Shown here: positions 35,563 through 42,798 of the stretch, piece after piece
Numbering within the stretch: the stretch's first letter is position 1
How the letters are laid out: the number at the start of each line of letters is the position of its first letter
Source of the DNA: an uncultured Prevotella sp.
GTDB lineage: Bacteria; Bacteroidota; Bacteroidia; Bacteroidales; Bacteroidaceae
Reading direction: 5' to 3'
NCBI GenBank assembly: GCA_900770025.1
Contig: CAAGIW010000042.1
Location: forward strand, 1 to 45,169
DNA length: 45,169 nucleotides
Program-made: the position numbers and the translations under genes
Notes under the pieces: model-generated
Seen by the model: only the letters and a program-made list of their open reading frames with translations
What the model was told of the DNA's origin: nothing
The model's database searches: none

Positions 35563-35916
35563 ATGGAGAAACTGAATGCCTTAATGGCCTATCTGCGCAA
35601 GCACACCATCGTGAAATACACATTAGTCACGGTGATTGGCGTGCTCATTGTGGGCATATTCGACGAGAACAGCGTGTGGAACCACATGCTGAAGAAGCAG
35701 AAGATACAGCAGTTGGAGGAGGAAATCAGTGCCTACAAGCGACTGAACGAAGACAACCTGCGCCAGCTGAGACTGCTGAAGACCGACGTGAAGGCCGTGG
35801 AGCGCATCGCCCGCGAGCGCTATTTTATGAAGGCCGACGACGAAGACATCTTCGTGATGAGCGAGGAGAGCAAACCAACAGAAACCGCCGGGGATGAAAA
35901 CACTGAACAAAACTGA
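35563..35916 (+). CDS. Septum formation initiator family protein (FtsB/DivIC)
   Basis: This 117-residue single-pass membrane protein belongs to the FtsB/DivIC family of the divisome. A short cytoplasmic N-terminus is followed by a membrane helix (about 18-35), a coiled coil (about 42-75, KKQKIQQLEEEISAYKRLNEDN) and the family's ERIARERYFMKADDE motif. It bridges FtsL and FtsQ in other bacteria. The acidic tail (about 100-117) is encoded over the start of the next gene, overlapping by 23 bp. It follows GH28 by 42 bp. Confidence 0.9.
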   Translation: MEKLNALMAYLRKHTIVKYTLVTVIGVLIVGIFDENSVWNHMLKKQKIQQLEEEISAYKRLNEDNLRQLRLLKTDVKAVERIARERYFMKADDEDIFVMSEESKPTETAGDENTEQN

Positions 35917-36289
35917 AAACACTATCTTTATCATAGGGGCACTGCTCATGGTTGTGGGCAGTGCCGCCAACCTGTTTCTTGCCCCGTGGGCGCCCTACCT
36001 GTTTGCCGTGGGCGTGCTGGCTTTCACCCTGATGCAGTTCAAGCAGAAGTACGAAGGCCGCAGTTTCGTGATCCGACGCCTGCGCAGGATGCAGCTGCTG
36101 AGCGATGCGCTGTTTCTCATTGCAGCCCTCTTTCTGTTTCTCGACCACGTGAGGCTTTTCCCCATCAACTACCTGTTCTTCATCCGCTACGTGCACAACA
36201 ACTGGGTGGTGCTGGTGCTCGTGGGTGCCATCCTGCAACTTTACTCGGCCCACAGGATAGGCAGCGAACTGAGAAAGGAGCAAAAATGA
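35894..36289 (+). CDS. Small membrane protein, Bacteroidales-type hypothetical
   Basis: This 131-residue protein has four predicted membrane helices (about 10-30, 35-50, 70-88, 100-118) and a basic loop (RRLRRMQLLSD) between the second and third. I do not recognise a named domain. The 23-bp overlap with the FtsB/DivIC gene suggests coupled translation and possibly a cell-envelope role. It ends before a 120-bp gap that holds the next promoter. Confidence 0.75.
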   Translation: MKTLNKTENTIFIIGALLMVVGSAANLFLAPWAPYLFAVGVLAFTLMQFKQKYEGRSFVIRRLRRMQLLSDALFLIAALFLFLDHVRLFPINYLFFIRYVHNNWVVLVLVGAILQLYSAHRIGSELRKEQK

Positions 36290-36372
36290 ATAGAAGATGC
36301 AAAAAAATCTATAATTTGTCCGCTATTGTTTTAAATACATTGAATTTATTTCCTCACTTCACAGGAACATCG

Positions 36373-36380
36373 TACTTTTG
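36373..36380 (+). promoter_or_regulatory. -7 box ahead of the DUF4369 lipoprotein
   Basis: TACTTTTG fits TAnnTTTG 30 bp before the start at 36411. The -33 TTTG is not clear. Confidence 0.5.
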
Positions 36381-36410
36381 CGAATGCTTATAGATGAAAT
36401 CAAAAAAAGT

Positions 36411-37124
36411 ATGAACAAAATCATCTACATACTCTGCGCCGTGGTGGCATTGTGCTGTTCGTGCGCCCAGACATTCAACGTGCAGGGCACCTCATCGCTG
36501 TCGCAGTTGGACGGCAACAAACTCTACCTGAAGGCCATCAAGGACAATGAACTGAAGAACATCGACTCGTGCGACGTGCTGCACGGCCAGTTCTCCTTCA
36601 CCGGAACACTCGACACCGTGCGCATGGCCAACCTCTTCATGGACGAGCAGAGCGTGCTGCCCGTGGTGTTGGAGAGCGGTGTCATCAACATCAAGATAGA
36701 TCAGGCAAACCAAGTGGTGAGCGGCACACCGCTCAACGAGAAGTTGTATGCCTTCTTGGACAAGCATAAGCAGCTTGACAACAGGATGAATGAACTGAAC
36801 CACAGGCAGAGCCAGATGATGCTCGACGGCATCGACGAGGAAACTATCAGGCAGAAGTTGTCGGCAGAGGCCGAGCAAATCATCAAGGAAGAGGATAAAC
36901 TGGTGACCGACTTCATCGTCAGCAACTTCGACAACGTGCTGGGCCCCGGCGTGTTTATGATGATTACCAGCTCATTCCAGTATCCCATGCTCACTCCACA
37001 GATAGAAGACATCATGAGCAAAGCCACCGACAAGTTCAAGAATGACCCCTATGTGAAGGACTACTACAAAACCGCCACGGAGAACGAAGCCAAACTGCAA
37101 GGATTAGATGAGAACAATCATTAA
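36411..37124 (+). CDS. DUF4369-domain lipoprotein
   Basis: This 237-residue protein has a lipoprotein-type signal (MNKIIYILCAVVALCCSC, probable acylated C18 followed by AQ). Residues about 22-110 match DUF4369, a beta-domain usually found at the N-terminus of Bacteroidetes TlpA-like thioredoxins. Here no thioredoxin domain or CxxC follows. The rest is a helical region rich in Glu, Gln and Lys. The start at 36411 is preferred to 36378, since it directly precedes the signal peptide. The last 17 bp overlap pyrC, pointing to coupled expression. The function is unknown. Confidence 0.8.
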   Translation: MNKIIYILCAVVALCCSCAQTFNVQGTSSLSQLDGNKLYLKAIKDNELKNIDSCDVLHGQFSFTGTLDTVRMANLFMDEQSVLPVVLESGVINIKIDQANQVVSGTPLNEKLYAFLDKHKQLDNRMNELNHRQSQMMLDGIDEETIRQKLSAEAEQIIKEEDKLVTDFIVSNFDNVLGPGVFMMITSSFQYPMLTPQIEDIMSKATDKFKNDPYVKDYYKTATENEAKLQGLDENNH

Positions 37125-38442
37125 GAACGCTATCATCGTCAATGAGGGCAGGCAGCAACAGGCCACCCTGATAGTGGACGACAATCTGATCATAGACATC
37201 ATACCTGCCCAACAACAACAGCCCGAAGCAGCCGATGCAAACGTCATCGATGCTTCGGGTTGCCATGTACTTCCCGGTGTCATCGACGACCACGTGCACT
37301 TCAGAGAGCCCGGACTTACCGACAAAGCAGACATTGAGAGCGAGAGCAGGGCGGCCGCAGCAGGAGGAGTGACCACCTGCTTTGACATGCCCAACACGGT
37401 GCCGCAGACCACCACGATAGAGGCACTGCACGAGAAACAGGCCATTGCGGCAGCAAAATGCCACGTGAACCATGCCTTCTTCTTCGGCGCCACCAACAGC
37501 AATGCCGACCTCTTTGAACAGATAGACCCCCGCACCGTGCCCGGCATCAAGCTGTTTATGGGCTCCTCGACAGGCAACATGCTGGTGGACAACAACGAGC
37601 AACTGCGCCGCATTTTCTCGCACGCCACCATGCCCATCATGGCACACTGCGAAGACACAACCATCATTAACCGGAACATGGCGGCAGCCAAGGCACGCTA
37701 CGGAGAGCAGACTGACATCTCACTGCATCCGCTGATACGCAGCGAAGAGGCCTGCCTGAAGAGCACCATGCAGGCGGTGGAACTGGCAGAACAGACGGGA
37801 GCACGCCTGCACATCGCCCATATCACCACCGCCAAGGAACTGGAATACATCAGACAGAAGCACCTGCCGAACGTTACCACAGAGGCCACCGTGGGACACT
37901 TGTGGTTCTGCGATGCTGACTATCTGAGGTTAGGCGCACTCATCAAGGTGAATCCCGCCATCAAGACTGCCGCCGACAGAGAGGCCCTGCGCCGCGGACT
38001 GACCAACGGAGACATCGACGTGATAGGCACCGACCATGCTCCCCACCTGCTCGCACAGAAGCAAGGAGGCTGCGCTCAGGCGGCCTCGGGTATGCCAATG
38101 ATACAGTTCAGTCTGCCTGCCATGCTGGAACTCACCGAGCAGGGCGTGCTCAGCATCACACAGTTGGTGCAACTGATGTGCCACCGACCGGCCACTCTCT
38201 TCGGCGTGGAAGGCCGCGGTTTCATCCGCAAAGGCTATAAGGCAGACCTCGTTATCGTGAAAAGAGACTGTCCGTGGACGGTGACTCCCGACCTCATAGA
38301 GAGCAAATGCGGATGGAGCCCCATGGAGGGCTGCACCTTTAGGTGGCAGATACAGACCACCCTATGCAACGGACATCCCGTATATCACCAGGGCTGGGTG
38401 GATAAAAACTACGTGGGCCAACCCGTAACATTCAGCCGATAA
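37108..38442 (+). CDS. pyrC: Dihydroorotase PyrC
   Basis: This 444-residue amidohydrolase closes carbamoyl-aspartate to dihydroorotate in pyrimidine synthesis. It is of the long (type I, PyrC/AllB-like) class. Metal ligands are visible in DDHVHFREPG (H62, H64), the region around MAHCEDTTI, HIAHITTAKE, and GTDHAPHL. PGVIDDH and FDMPNTVPQT are family landmarks. It overlaps the preceding lipoprotein gene by 17 bp and is followed after 18 bp by the MetH-activation gene. Confidence 0.95.
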   Translation: MRTIIKNAIIVNEGRQQQATLIVDDNLIIDIIPAQQQQPEAADANVIDASGCHVLPGVIDDHVHFREPGLTDKADIESESRAAAAGGVTTCFDMPNTVPQTTTIEALHEKQAIAAAKCHVNHAFFFGATNSNADLFEQIDPRTVPGIKLFMGSSTGNMLVDNNEQLRRIFSHATMPIMAHCEDTTIINRNMAAAKARYGEQTDISLHPLIRSEEACLKSTMQAVELAEQTGARLHIAHITTAKELEYIRQKHLPNVTTEATVGHLWFCDADYLRLGALIKVNPAIKTAADREALRRGLTNGDIDVIGTDHAPHLLAQKQGGCAQAASGMPMIQFSLPAMLELTEQGVLSITQLVQLMCHRPATLFGVEGRGFIRKGYKADLVIVKRDCPWTVTPDLIESKCGWSPMEGCTFRWQIQTTLCNGHPVYHQGWVDKNYVGQPVTFSR

Positions 38443-38460
38443 CCCCAACCACTGCCTCAC

Positions 38461-39273
38461 ATGTATCTGAAAAGGAAGTTCACCTTCGACATCGACCCAT
38501 TGATGCCCTATATCAACTGGACCTACTTTTTCCATGCCTGGCAGGTGAAAGAGACCGCCGAACAGCAGCGCCTGCAGCAAGAAGCCACGGCACTGCTGCA
38601 ACGCGAGGGACACAAATACCATGCCCATGCCCTGCTGATGATTGCCGATGCCAACAGCAATGGCGACAACCTGCTGATACATGGCACCACCCTGCCCCTG
38701 CTTCGGCAGCAGCACCACGAGGAGGGAAGTCCGTGCCTCTGCATTGCCGACTATGTGAGACCCATAGAACAGGGCATCCCCGACACGGTGGGTGTGTTTG
38801 CCACCACCACAGACGCCACCATGGTGACGGACTATCGCCACGACGACTACCTGCAGATGATGATGCAACTGCTGGCCGACCGTGTGGCAGAGGCTGCGGC
38901 AGAACGACTGCACCAGATGGTGAGGACCGAACTGTGGGGCTATGCTCCGCACGAAAAACTGAGCATCAGCGAACTGCATCAGGAAAAGTTTCAAGGCATA
39001 AGACCCGCTGTGGGCTATCCCTCCATGCCAGATACCGGCATCAATTTCATCATCGACAAACTGTTAGGATTGGAAGATATAGGAATACATCTCACGGAAA
39101 ACGGCGCCATGATGCCCCACGCCAGTGTGACAGGACTGATGATTGCACACCCCAAGGCACGCTATTTCAGCATCGGAAGAATCACCGAAGAACAGATGAC
39201 CGACTATGCACGGCGCCGCGGAATGGGGATGGAAGAAGCAAGAAAATTCCTGCAACCGCTGTTGGCACAATGA
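38461..39273 (+). CDS. Stand-alone methionine synthase (MetH) activation domain protein
   Basis: This 270-residue protein corresponds to the C-terminal reactivation domain of cobalamin-dependent methionine synthase, which binds AdoMet to re-methylate oxidised cobalamin. Signature stretches are KFQGIRPAVGYPSMPD, LTENGAMMPHASVTGLMIAHP and ARYFSIGRI. No homocysteine, folate or cobalamin-binding domain is attached, so it must act in trans on a MetH encoded elsewhere or serve a related function. The N-terminal about 60 residues (FTFDIDPLMPYINWTYFFHAW) also match the full-length activation domain. It sits in a run of plus-strand genes after pyrC. Confidence 0.88.
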   Translation: MYLKRKFTFDIDPLMPYINWTYFFHAWQVKETAEQQRLQQEATALLQREGHKYHAHALLMIADANSNGDNLLIHGTTLPLLRQQHHEEGSPCLCIADYVRPIEQGIPDTVGVFATTTDATMVTDYRHDDYLQMMMQLLADRVAEAAAERLHQMVRTELWGYAPHEKLSISELHQEKFQGIRPAVGYPSMPDTGINFIIDKLLGLEDIGIHLTENGAMMPHASVTGLMIAHPKARYFSIGRITEEQMTDYARRRGMGMEEARKFLQPLLAQ

Positions 39274-39307
39274 ATACAACCAACAAAAATGAAACAAGCA
39301 TCCTGCC

Positions 39308-40504
39308 ATGATTACCAAGATAGTGATCCCCCTGCTGTTGTCCACCCTGCTGCCGTGGCTGTATATCGACAGGCAATGCCTGAATGGCAGACTGAAAAGG
39401 CGGTGGCTGCGCCTGCTGTGGTGGATTCCCGCAGTGGTGATGGCCGTGGCCACCCTGCTGTTAGGCACCTCCAGAGACTTTGCCCCCGACAATATTTCTA
39501 TCGTAAACACCTACCTGTTTATGGTGGGCTTCATGGTGATACCCGCCACACTGTTTGCCTTGTGCTCGCTGGCAGGACAGCTGTTGCGCCGTCTTTGCCA
39601 CACCACACGCAACTACGGGCACATCATCGGTGTGGCAGCAGTGGCAGGCTGCTGGTTCATCCTCATCTATGGCTCCACCAAAGGGTTCAGCCAAATCACC
39701 GTGAAGCGGGTGACCTACTGCTCCGAGCAGTTGCCCGCAGCCTTCGACGGCTATCGCATTGTTCACTTCTCCGACGCCCATGTAGGCACCTACTCAGGCA
39801 GTCGTGCCTCCCTGCTGGTGCGTGCCGTGGACAGCATCAACGCACAGGGGGCCGACCTGATTGTGTTTACCGGCGACCTGCAGAACAGAATACCCTCAGA
39901 AATACGTCCGCATCTTGCCACCCTAAGTAGGCTGCACGCCAAAGACGGGGTGATATCGGTGATGGGCAACCACGACTATCCCCACTACATCACCGCCGAC
40001 GAGGGTATGAAGAAGCGCAATCTGCAAGAGACAAAGCAGTTGCAACGCAGCATGGGATGGACGTTGCTGATGAACAGGCACACCGTGGTGCACCGCCAGG
40101 CCGACAGCATCATCGTGGCAGGCATGGAAAACGACGGTACGGGAAGGCCATTCCCCAGTTACGCCGACATAGGGAAAACACTGCAAGGCACGCAGTCCGG
40201 GCAGTTCACACTGATGCTTCAGCACGACCCAAGTTCGTGGCGGCGCACCATACTGCCGCAATCTTCGGCCCAACTCACACTGAGCGGCCACACCCATGCC
40301 ACCCAGTTTGCCCTCTTCGGGTGGTCGCCCGCCTCACTTATATATAAGGAATGGGGCGGCATGTATTACGAAGGTGAGCGTGCCATCTACGTGAGCACCG
40401 GTTTGGGAGGCTTCATCCCCTTCAGGTTTGGGGTGCCCGGCGAGGTGACAGTGATAACACTCAAGAAGAAACAAGCATCAAAAGCATCACCAAAAACGAC
40501 ATAG
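39308..40504 (+). CDS. Membrane metallophosphoesterase
   Basis: This 398-residue protein has about four N-terminal membrane helices (1-135) and a calcineurin-like phosphoesterase domain (about 145-385). Metal-binding motifs are in order: FSDAHVG, FTGDLQN, MGNHDY and LSGHTHATQF. The layout resembles the YaeI/YkuE group, some of which act on lipid intermediates such as UDP-diacylglucosamine. That substrate is only a guess here. The last about 11 residues (KQASKASPKTT) are encoded by sequence that resembles the 22-bp repeat following the gene. Confidence 0.9.
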   Translation: MITKIVIPLLLSTLLPWLYIDRQCLNGRLKRRWLRLLWWIPAVVMAVATLLLGTSRDFAPDNISIVNTYLFMVGFMVIPATLFALCSLAGQLLRRLCHTTRNYGHIIGVAAVAGCWFILIYGSTKGFSQITVKRVTYCSEQLPAAFDGYRIVHFSDAHVGTYSGSRASLLVRAVDSINAQGADLIVFTGDLQNRIPSEIRPHLATLSRLHAKDGVISVMGNHDYPHYITADEGMKKRNLQETKQLQRSMGWTLLMNRHTVVHRQADSIIVAGMENDGTGRPFPSYADIGKTLQGTQSGQFTLMLQHDPSSWRRTILPQSSAQLTLSGHTHATQFALFGWSPASLIYKEWGGMYYEGERAIYVSTGLGGFIPFRFGVPGEVTVITLKKKQASKASPKTT

Positions 40505-40510
40505 CATCAT

Positions 40511-40620
40511 CAGCGAAAGCAGCATATACATTCAGCGAAAGCAACATCGACATCAACGAAAACAACATATACTTATCAGCGAAAGCTACATCGACATCAA
40601 CGAAAACAACATACAAGCAG
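40511..40620 (+). repeat. Five 22-bp tandem repeats before the acyltransferase gene
   Basis: Units of 22 bp start at 40511, 40533, 40555, 40577 and 40599. Units 2 and 4 differ at one base, and units 3 and 5 share their first 16 bases, so a 44-bp pair is duplicated. The shared form is CAGCGAAAGC followed by A-rich CAACAT-type sequence. It is unrelated in sequence to the AAAA-N7-TTTT arrays. It fills the gap between the metallophosphoesterase and plsC, so it would be in the mRNA leader of plsC. Confidence 0.85.
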
Positions 40621-40628
40621 CAAAAACC

Positions 40629-41381
40629 ATGAAATACCTGTATTATCTCTATCAGTTGTGTGTGGCACTTCCCGTCACCATCGTGGCAACAATCATCACC
40701 GGCATCACCGTGGCAGCAGGCTGTCTGTTAGGCGGCGGACACTTCTTCGGCTATTATCCGGGCAAATGGTGGGCATGGATCATCACCCGCATCTTCCTGC
40801 TTCCCGTCAAGGTGGAAGGCAGAGAGCACTTGGAGAAGGGACAGTCATACGTGTTTGTGGCCAACCATCAAGGGGCTTTCGACATCTTCTTGATATACGG
40901 TTTTCTGGGCCGCAACTTCAAGTGGATGATGAAGAGCGGCATCAAGAAGATTCCGTTTGTGGGAATGGCGGTGAAGGCTTCGCACCAGATTTTCGTGGAT
41001 AAGGGAAGCCAGAGCAAAGTAAAGGAAACCTATCTGCAGGCACGCCAGACACTGCGCAGCGGCATGAGCATGGTGGTGTTTCCCGAGGGGGCGCGCACCT
41101 TTACGGGCAGCATGAACAAGTTCAAGAAGGGAGCGTTTATTCTGGCCGACGAACTGCAACTGCCCATCGTGCCACTCACCATCAACGGTTGTTTTGAGGT
41201 GATGCCCCGCACCCGCGACTGGCACTTTGCCCACTGGCATCCGCTGCGTCTCACCATCCACCAGCCCATCTATCCCATAGGACAGGGGGCTGAGAACGTG
41301 CAGGCCATCATGCGCCAAAGCTACGACTCGGTGGAGAGCAGCTTAGACGAGAGATATAAAAAAGGAGAGGCGGAGGCATGA
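40629..41381 (+). CDS. plsC: 1-acyl-sn-glycerol-3-phosphate acyltransferase (PlsC family)
   Basis: This 250-residue membrane-bound acyltransferase probably makes phosphatidic acid from lysophosphatidic acid. The HX4D motif is NHQGAFD (H80, D85), and the substrate motif is FPEGART. A hydrophobic N-terminal helix (about 5-35) anchors it. Length matches PlsC. It follows the metallophosphoesterase after a 124-bp gap filled by tandem repeats. Between this gene and the opposing glycosyltransferase (41382-41447) a short AGAGGGGAAATCAGGGG-like direct repeat occurs, with no clear terminator. Confidence 0.9.
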   Translation: MKYLYYLYQLCVALPVTIVATIITGITVAAGCLLGGGHFFGYYPGKWWAWIITRIFLLPVKVEGREHLEKGQSYVFVANHQGAFDIFLIYGFLGRNFKWMMKSGIKKIPFVGMAVKASHQIFVDKGSQSKVKETYLQARQTLRSGMSMVVFPEGARTFTGSMNKFKKGAFILADELQLPIVPLTINGCFEVMPRTRDWHFAHWHPLRLTIHQPIYPIGQGAENVQAIMRQSYDSVESSLDERYKKGEAEA

Positions 41382-41447
41382 AGAGCCTCCACAAGAGGGA
41401 GAATCAGGGGATGAACTGCCTCTACAAGAGGGGAAATCAGGGGTGAA

Positions 41448-42206
41448 CTAATCGCGGATGGCGGGATATTTGCGGAACCATCCGTCCCAACGCAGCCTCA
41501 TCACGCCAAAGAAAGCCTCGCCAAAGATGCTTCCGTTCATCTTGCTCACACCCTCACGGCGGTTCACAAATATCACGGGAACCTCCTTGATGCGGAAGCC
41601 TATCTTGTAGGCTGTGAACTTCATTTCTATCTGGAAAGCATAGCCCTTGAAGCGCACCTGGTCGAGATCGATGGTGTTCAGCACCCTTCGCTTGTAGCAT
41701 TTGAAGCCCGCAGTGGTGTCGTGCACCTTGAAGCCCGTGACCATGCGCACATACATAGAGGCAAAATAGCTCATCAGCACCCTGCCGATGGGCCAGTTGA
41801 CCACATTGACACCACTGATATAGCGCGACCCTATGGCCACATCATAGCCCTCATCGTGGCAGGCGGCATAGAGGCGAGGCAGGTCGTTGGGGTCGTGACT
41901 GAAGTCGGCATCCATTTCAAAGATGTATTCATAGCCATGTGCCAGTGCCCACTTGAAGCCGGCGATATAGGCGGTGCCTAATCCCAACTTGCCCTGTCGC
42001 TCCAGGATAAAGAGCTGATTGGAGTACTCGCTAACCATCAAGCGCTTCACAATATCAGCCGTACCGTCGGGCGAACCGTCGTCAATCACCAGCACATGAA
42101 AACCCTTGTCCAATGCCAGCACGGCACGGATAATTTTCTCAATGTTCTCCTTCTCATTGTACGTAGGAATGATTACGACACTGTCGCTATACACTGTTTC
42201 TGCCAT
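41448..42206 (-). CDS. Family 2 glycosyltransferase, DPM1-like polyprenol-phosphate mannosyltransferase
   Basis: This 252-residue GT-A enzyme resembles dolichol-phosphate mannosyltransferase. It would transfer a hexose from a nucleotide sugar to undecaprenyl phosphate at the inner membrane. Motifs are VIIPTYNEKENI, VIDDGSPDGTAD, the metal site EMDADFSHDP, and the KVHDTTAGFKCYKR segment typical of this class. There is no C-terminal membrane domain, so it is the short soluble form. The frame extends to 42458, but MAETVYSDSVVII at 42206 fits the family start. A -7 box TAAATTTG lies at 42227-42234 on the minus strand. Confidence 0.93.
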   Translation of the reverse strand: MAETVYSDSVVIIPTYNEKENIEKIIRAVLALDKGFHVLVIDDGSPDGTADIVKRLMVSEYSNQLFILERQGKLGLGTAYIAGFKWALAHGYEYIFEMDADFSHDPNDLPRLYAACHDEGYDVAIGSRYISGVNVVNWPIGRVLMSYFASMYVRMVTGFKVHDTTAGFKCYKRRVLNTIDLDQVRFKGYAFQIEMKFTAYKIGFRIKEVPVIFVNRREGVSKMNGSIFGEAFFGVMRLRWDGWFRKYPAIRD

Positions 42207-42226
42207 ATCAAATGAATATCTTTCTG

Positions 42227-42234
42227 CAAATTTA
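42227..42234 (-). promoter_or_regulatory. -7 box of the glycosyltransferase gene
   Basis: TAAATTTG on the minus strand fits TAnnTTTG, about 21 bp before the start. The -33 element is ATTG at the expected 20-bp spacing. Confidence 0.55.
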
Positions 42235-42349
42235 CACAAAAAGCCGCAATTAAACAATGTATATAGCAAAAGTTTTTCGGTCATTATATGCTTATCTGCA
42301 TCGCCCCAGCCGGCAATCTCGTCTGCAACGGGTGAAAATGTGCCAACGT

Positions 42350-42364
42350 CTGACAAACTGTCAG
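42350..42364 (+). promoter_or_regulatory. Inverted repeat ahead of groES
   Basis: CTGACA-AAC-TGTCAG is a perfect 6-bp inverted repeat about 34 bp upstream of the sigma-54-like element. A similar TGCCA-TTT-TGACA precedes clpB. It may be a regulator site. It does not match CIRCE. Confidence 0.5.
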
Positions 42365-42397
42365 TAATCTGACACACCGCAACAAGCCTTCGGCCTT

Positions 42398-42413
42398 TGG
42401 CACGGTTTTGGCA
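42398..42413 (+). promoter_or_regulatory. Sigma-54-like -24/-12 promoter of groES-groL
   Basis: TGGCACGGTTTTGGCA has GG (42399-42400) and GC (42411-42412) separated by exactly 10 bp, and differs from TGGCACG-N4-TTGCA at one base. No TTTG/TAnnTTTG promoter is seen between here and groES. Transcription would begin near 42424, giving a leader of about 64 nt. Confidence 0.55.
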
Positions 42414-42487
42414 AAAGAGAAGGTGAAAAGCCACCGCAACAGGTGGACAGAAGAACAAAAGACATTACAATTAAACAATAAAGCATT

Positions 42488-42760
42488 ATGAGTATCAAAC
42501 CATTAGCAGACAGAGTGCTGGTATTGCCCGCACCTGCAGAAGAGAAAGTTGGCGGCATCATCATTCCCGACACCGCAAAAGAAAAACCACTGCACGGCAC
42601 CATTGTGGCAGCCGGCAAGGGCACCAAAGACGAAGAAATGATACTGAAGGCCGGCGACGAAGTGCTCTACGGCAAGTATTCGGGCACCGAACTGGAGTAT
42701 GAAGGCACCAAATACCTGATGATGCGCCAGAGTGATGTGCTCGCCATCATCGAGAAATAA
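42488..42760 (+). CDS. groES: Co-chaperonin GroES
   Basis: This 90-residue protein forms the heptameric lid of GroEL. It begins with the conserved SIKPLADRVLVLPAPAEEK, has the mobile loop (KVGGIIIPDTAKEKP) and ends with YLMMRQSDVLAIIE. Length and motifs are standard. It is 38 bp ahead of groL, with which it is co-transcribed. Confidence 0.97.
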   Translation: MSIKPLADRVLVLPAPAEEKVGGIIIPDTAKEKPLHGTIVAAGKGTKDEEMILKAGDEVLYGKYSGTELEYEGTKYLMMRQSDVLAIIEK

Positions 42761-42798
42761 TCAGAAAAAAAGAATAACCATCTAAACAGTAAACAACT

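Noticed and set aside
42398..42413. CIRCE element at groES
   Set aside because: No TTAGCACTC-N9-GAGTGCTAA or close variant is present upstream of groES or clpB.
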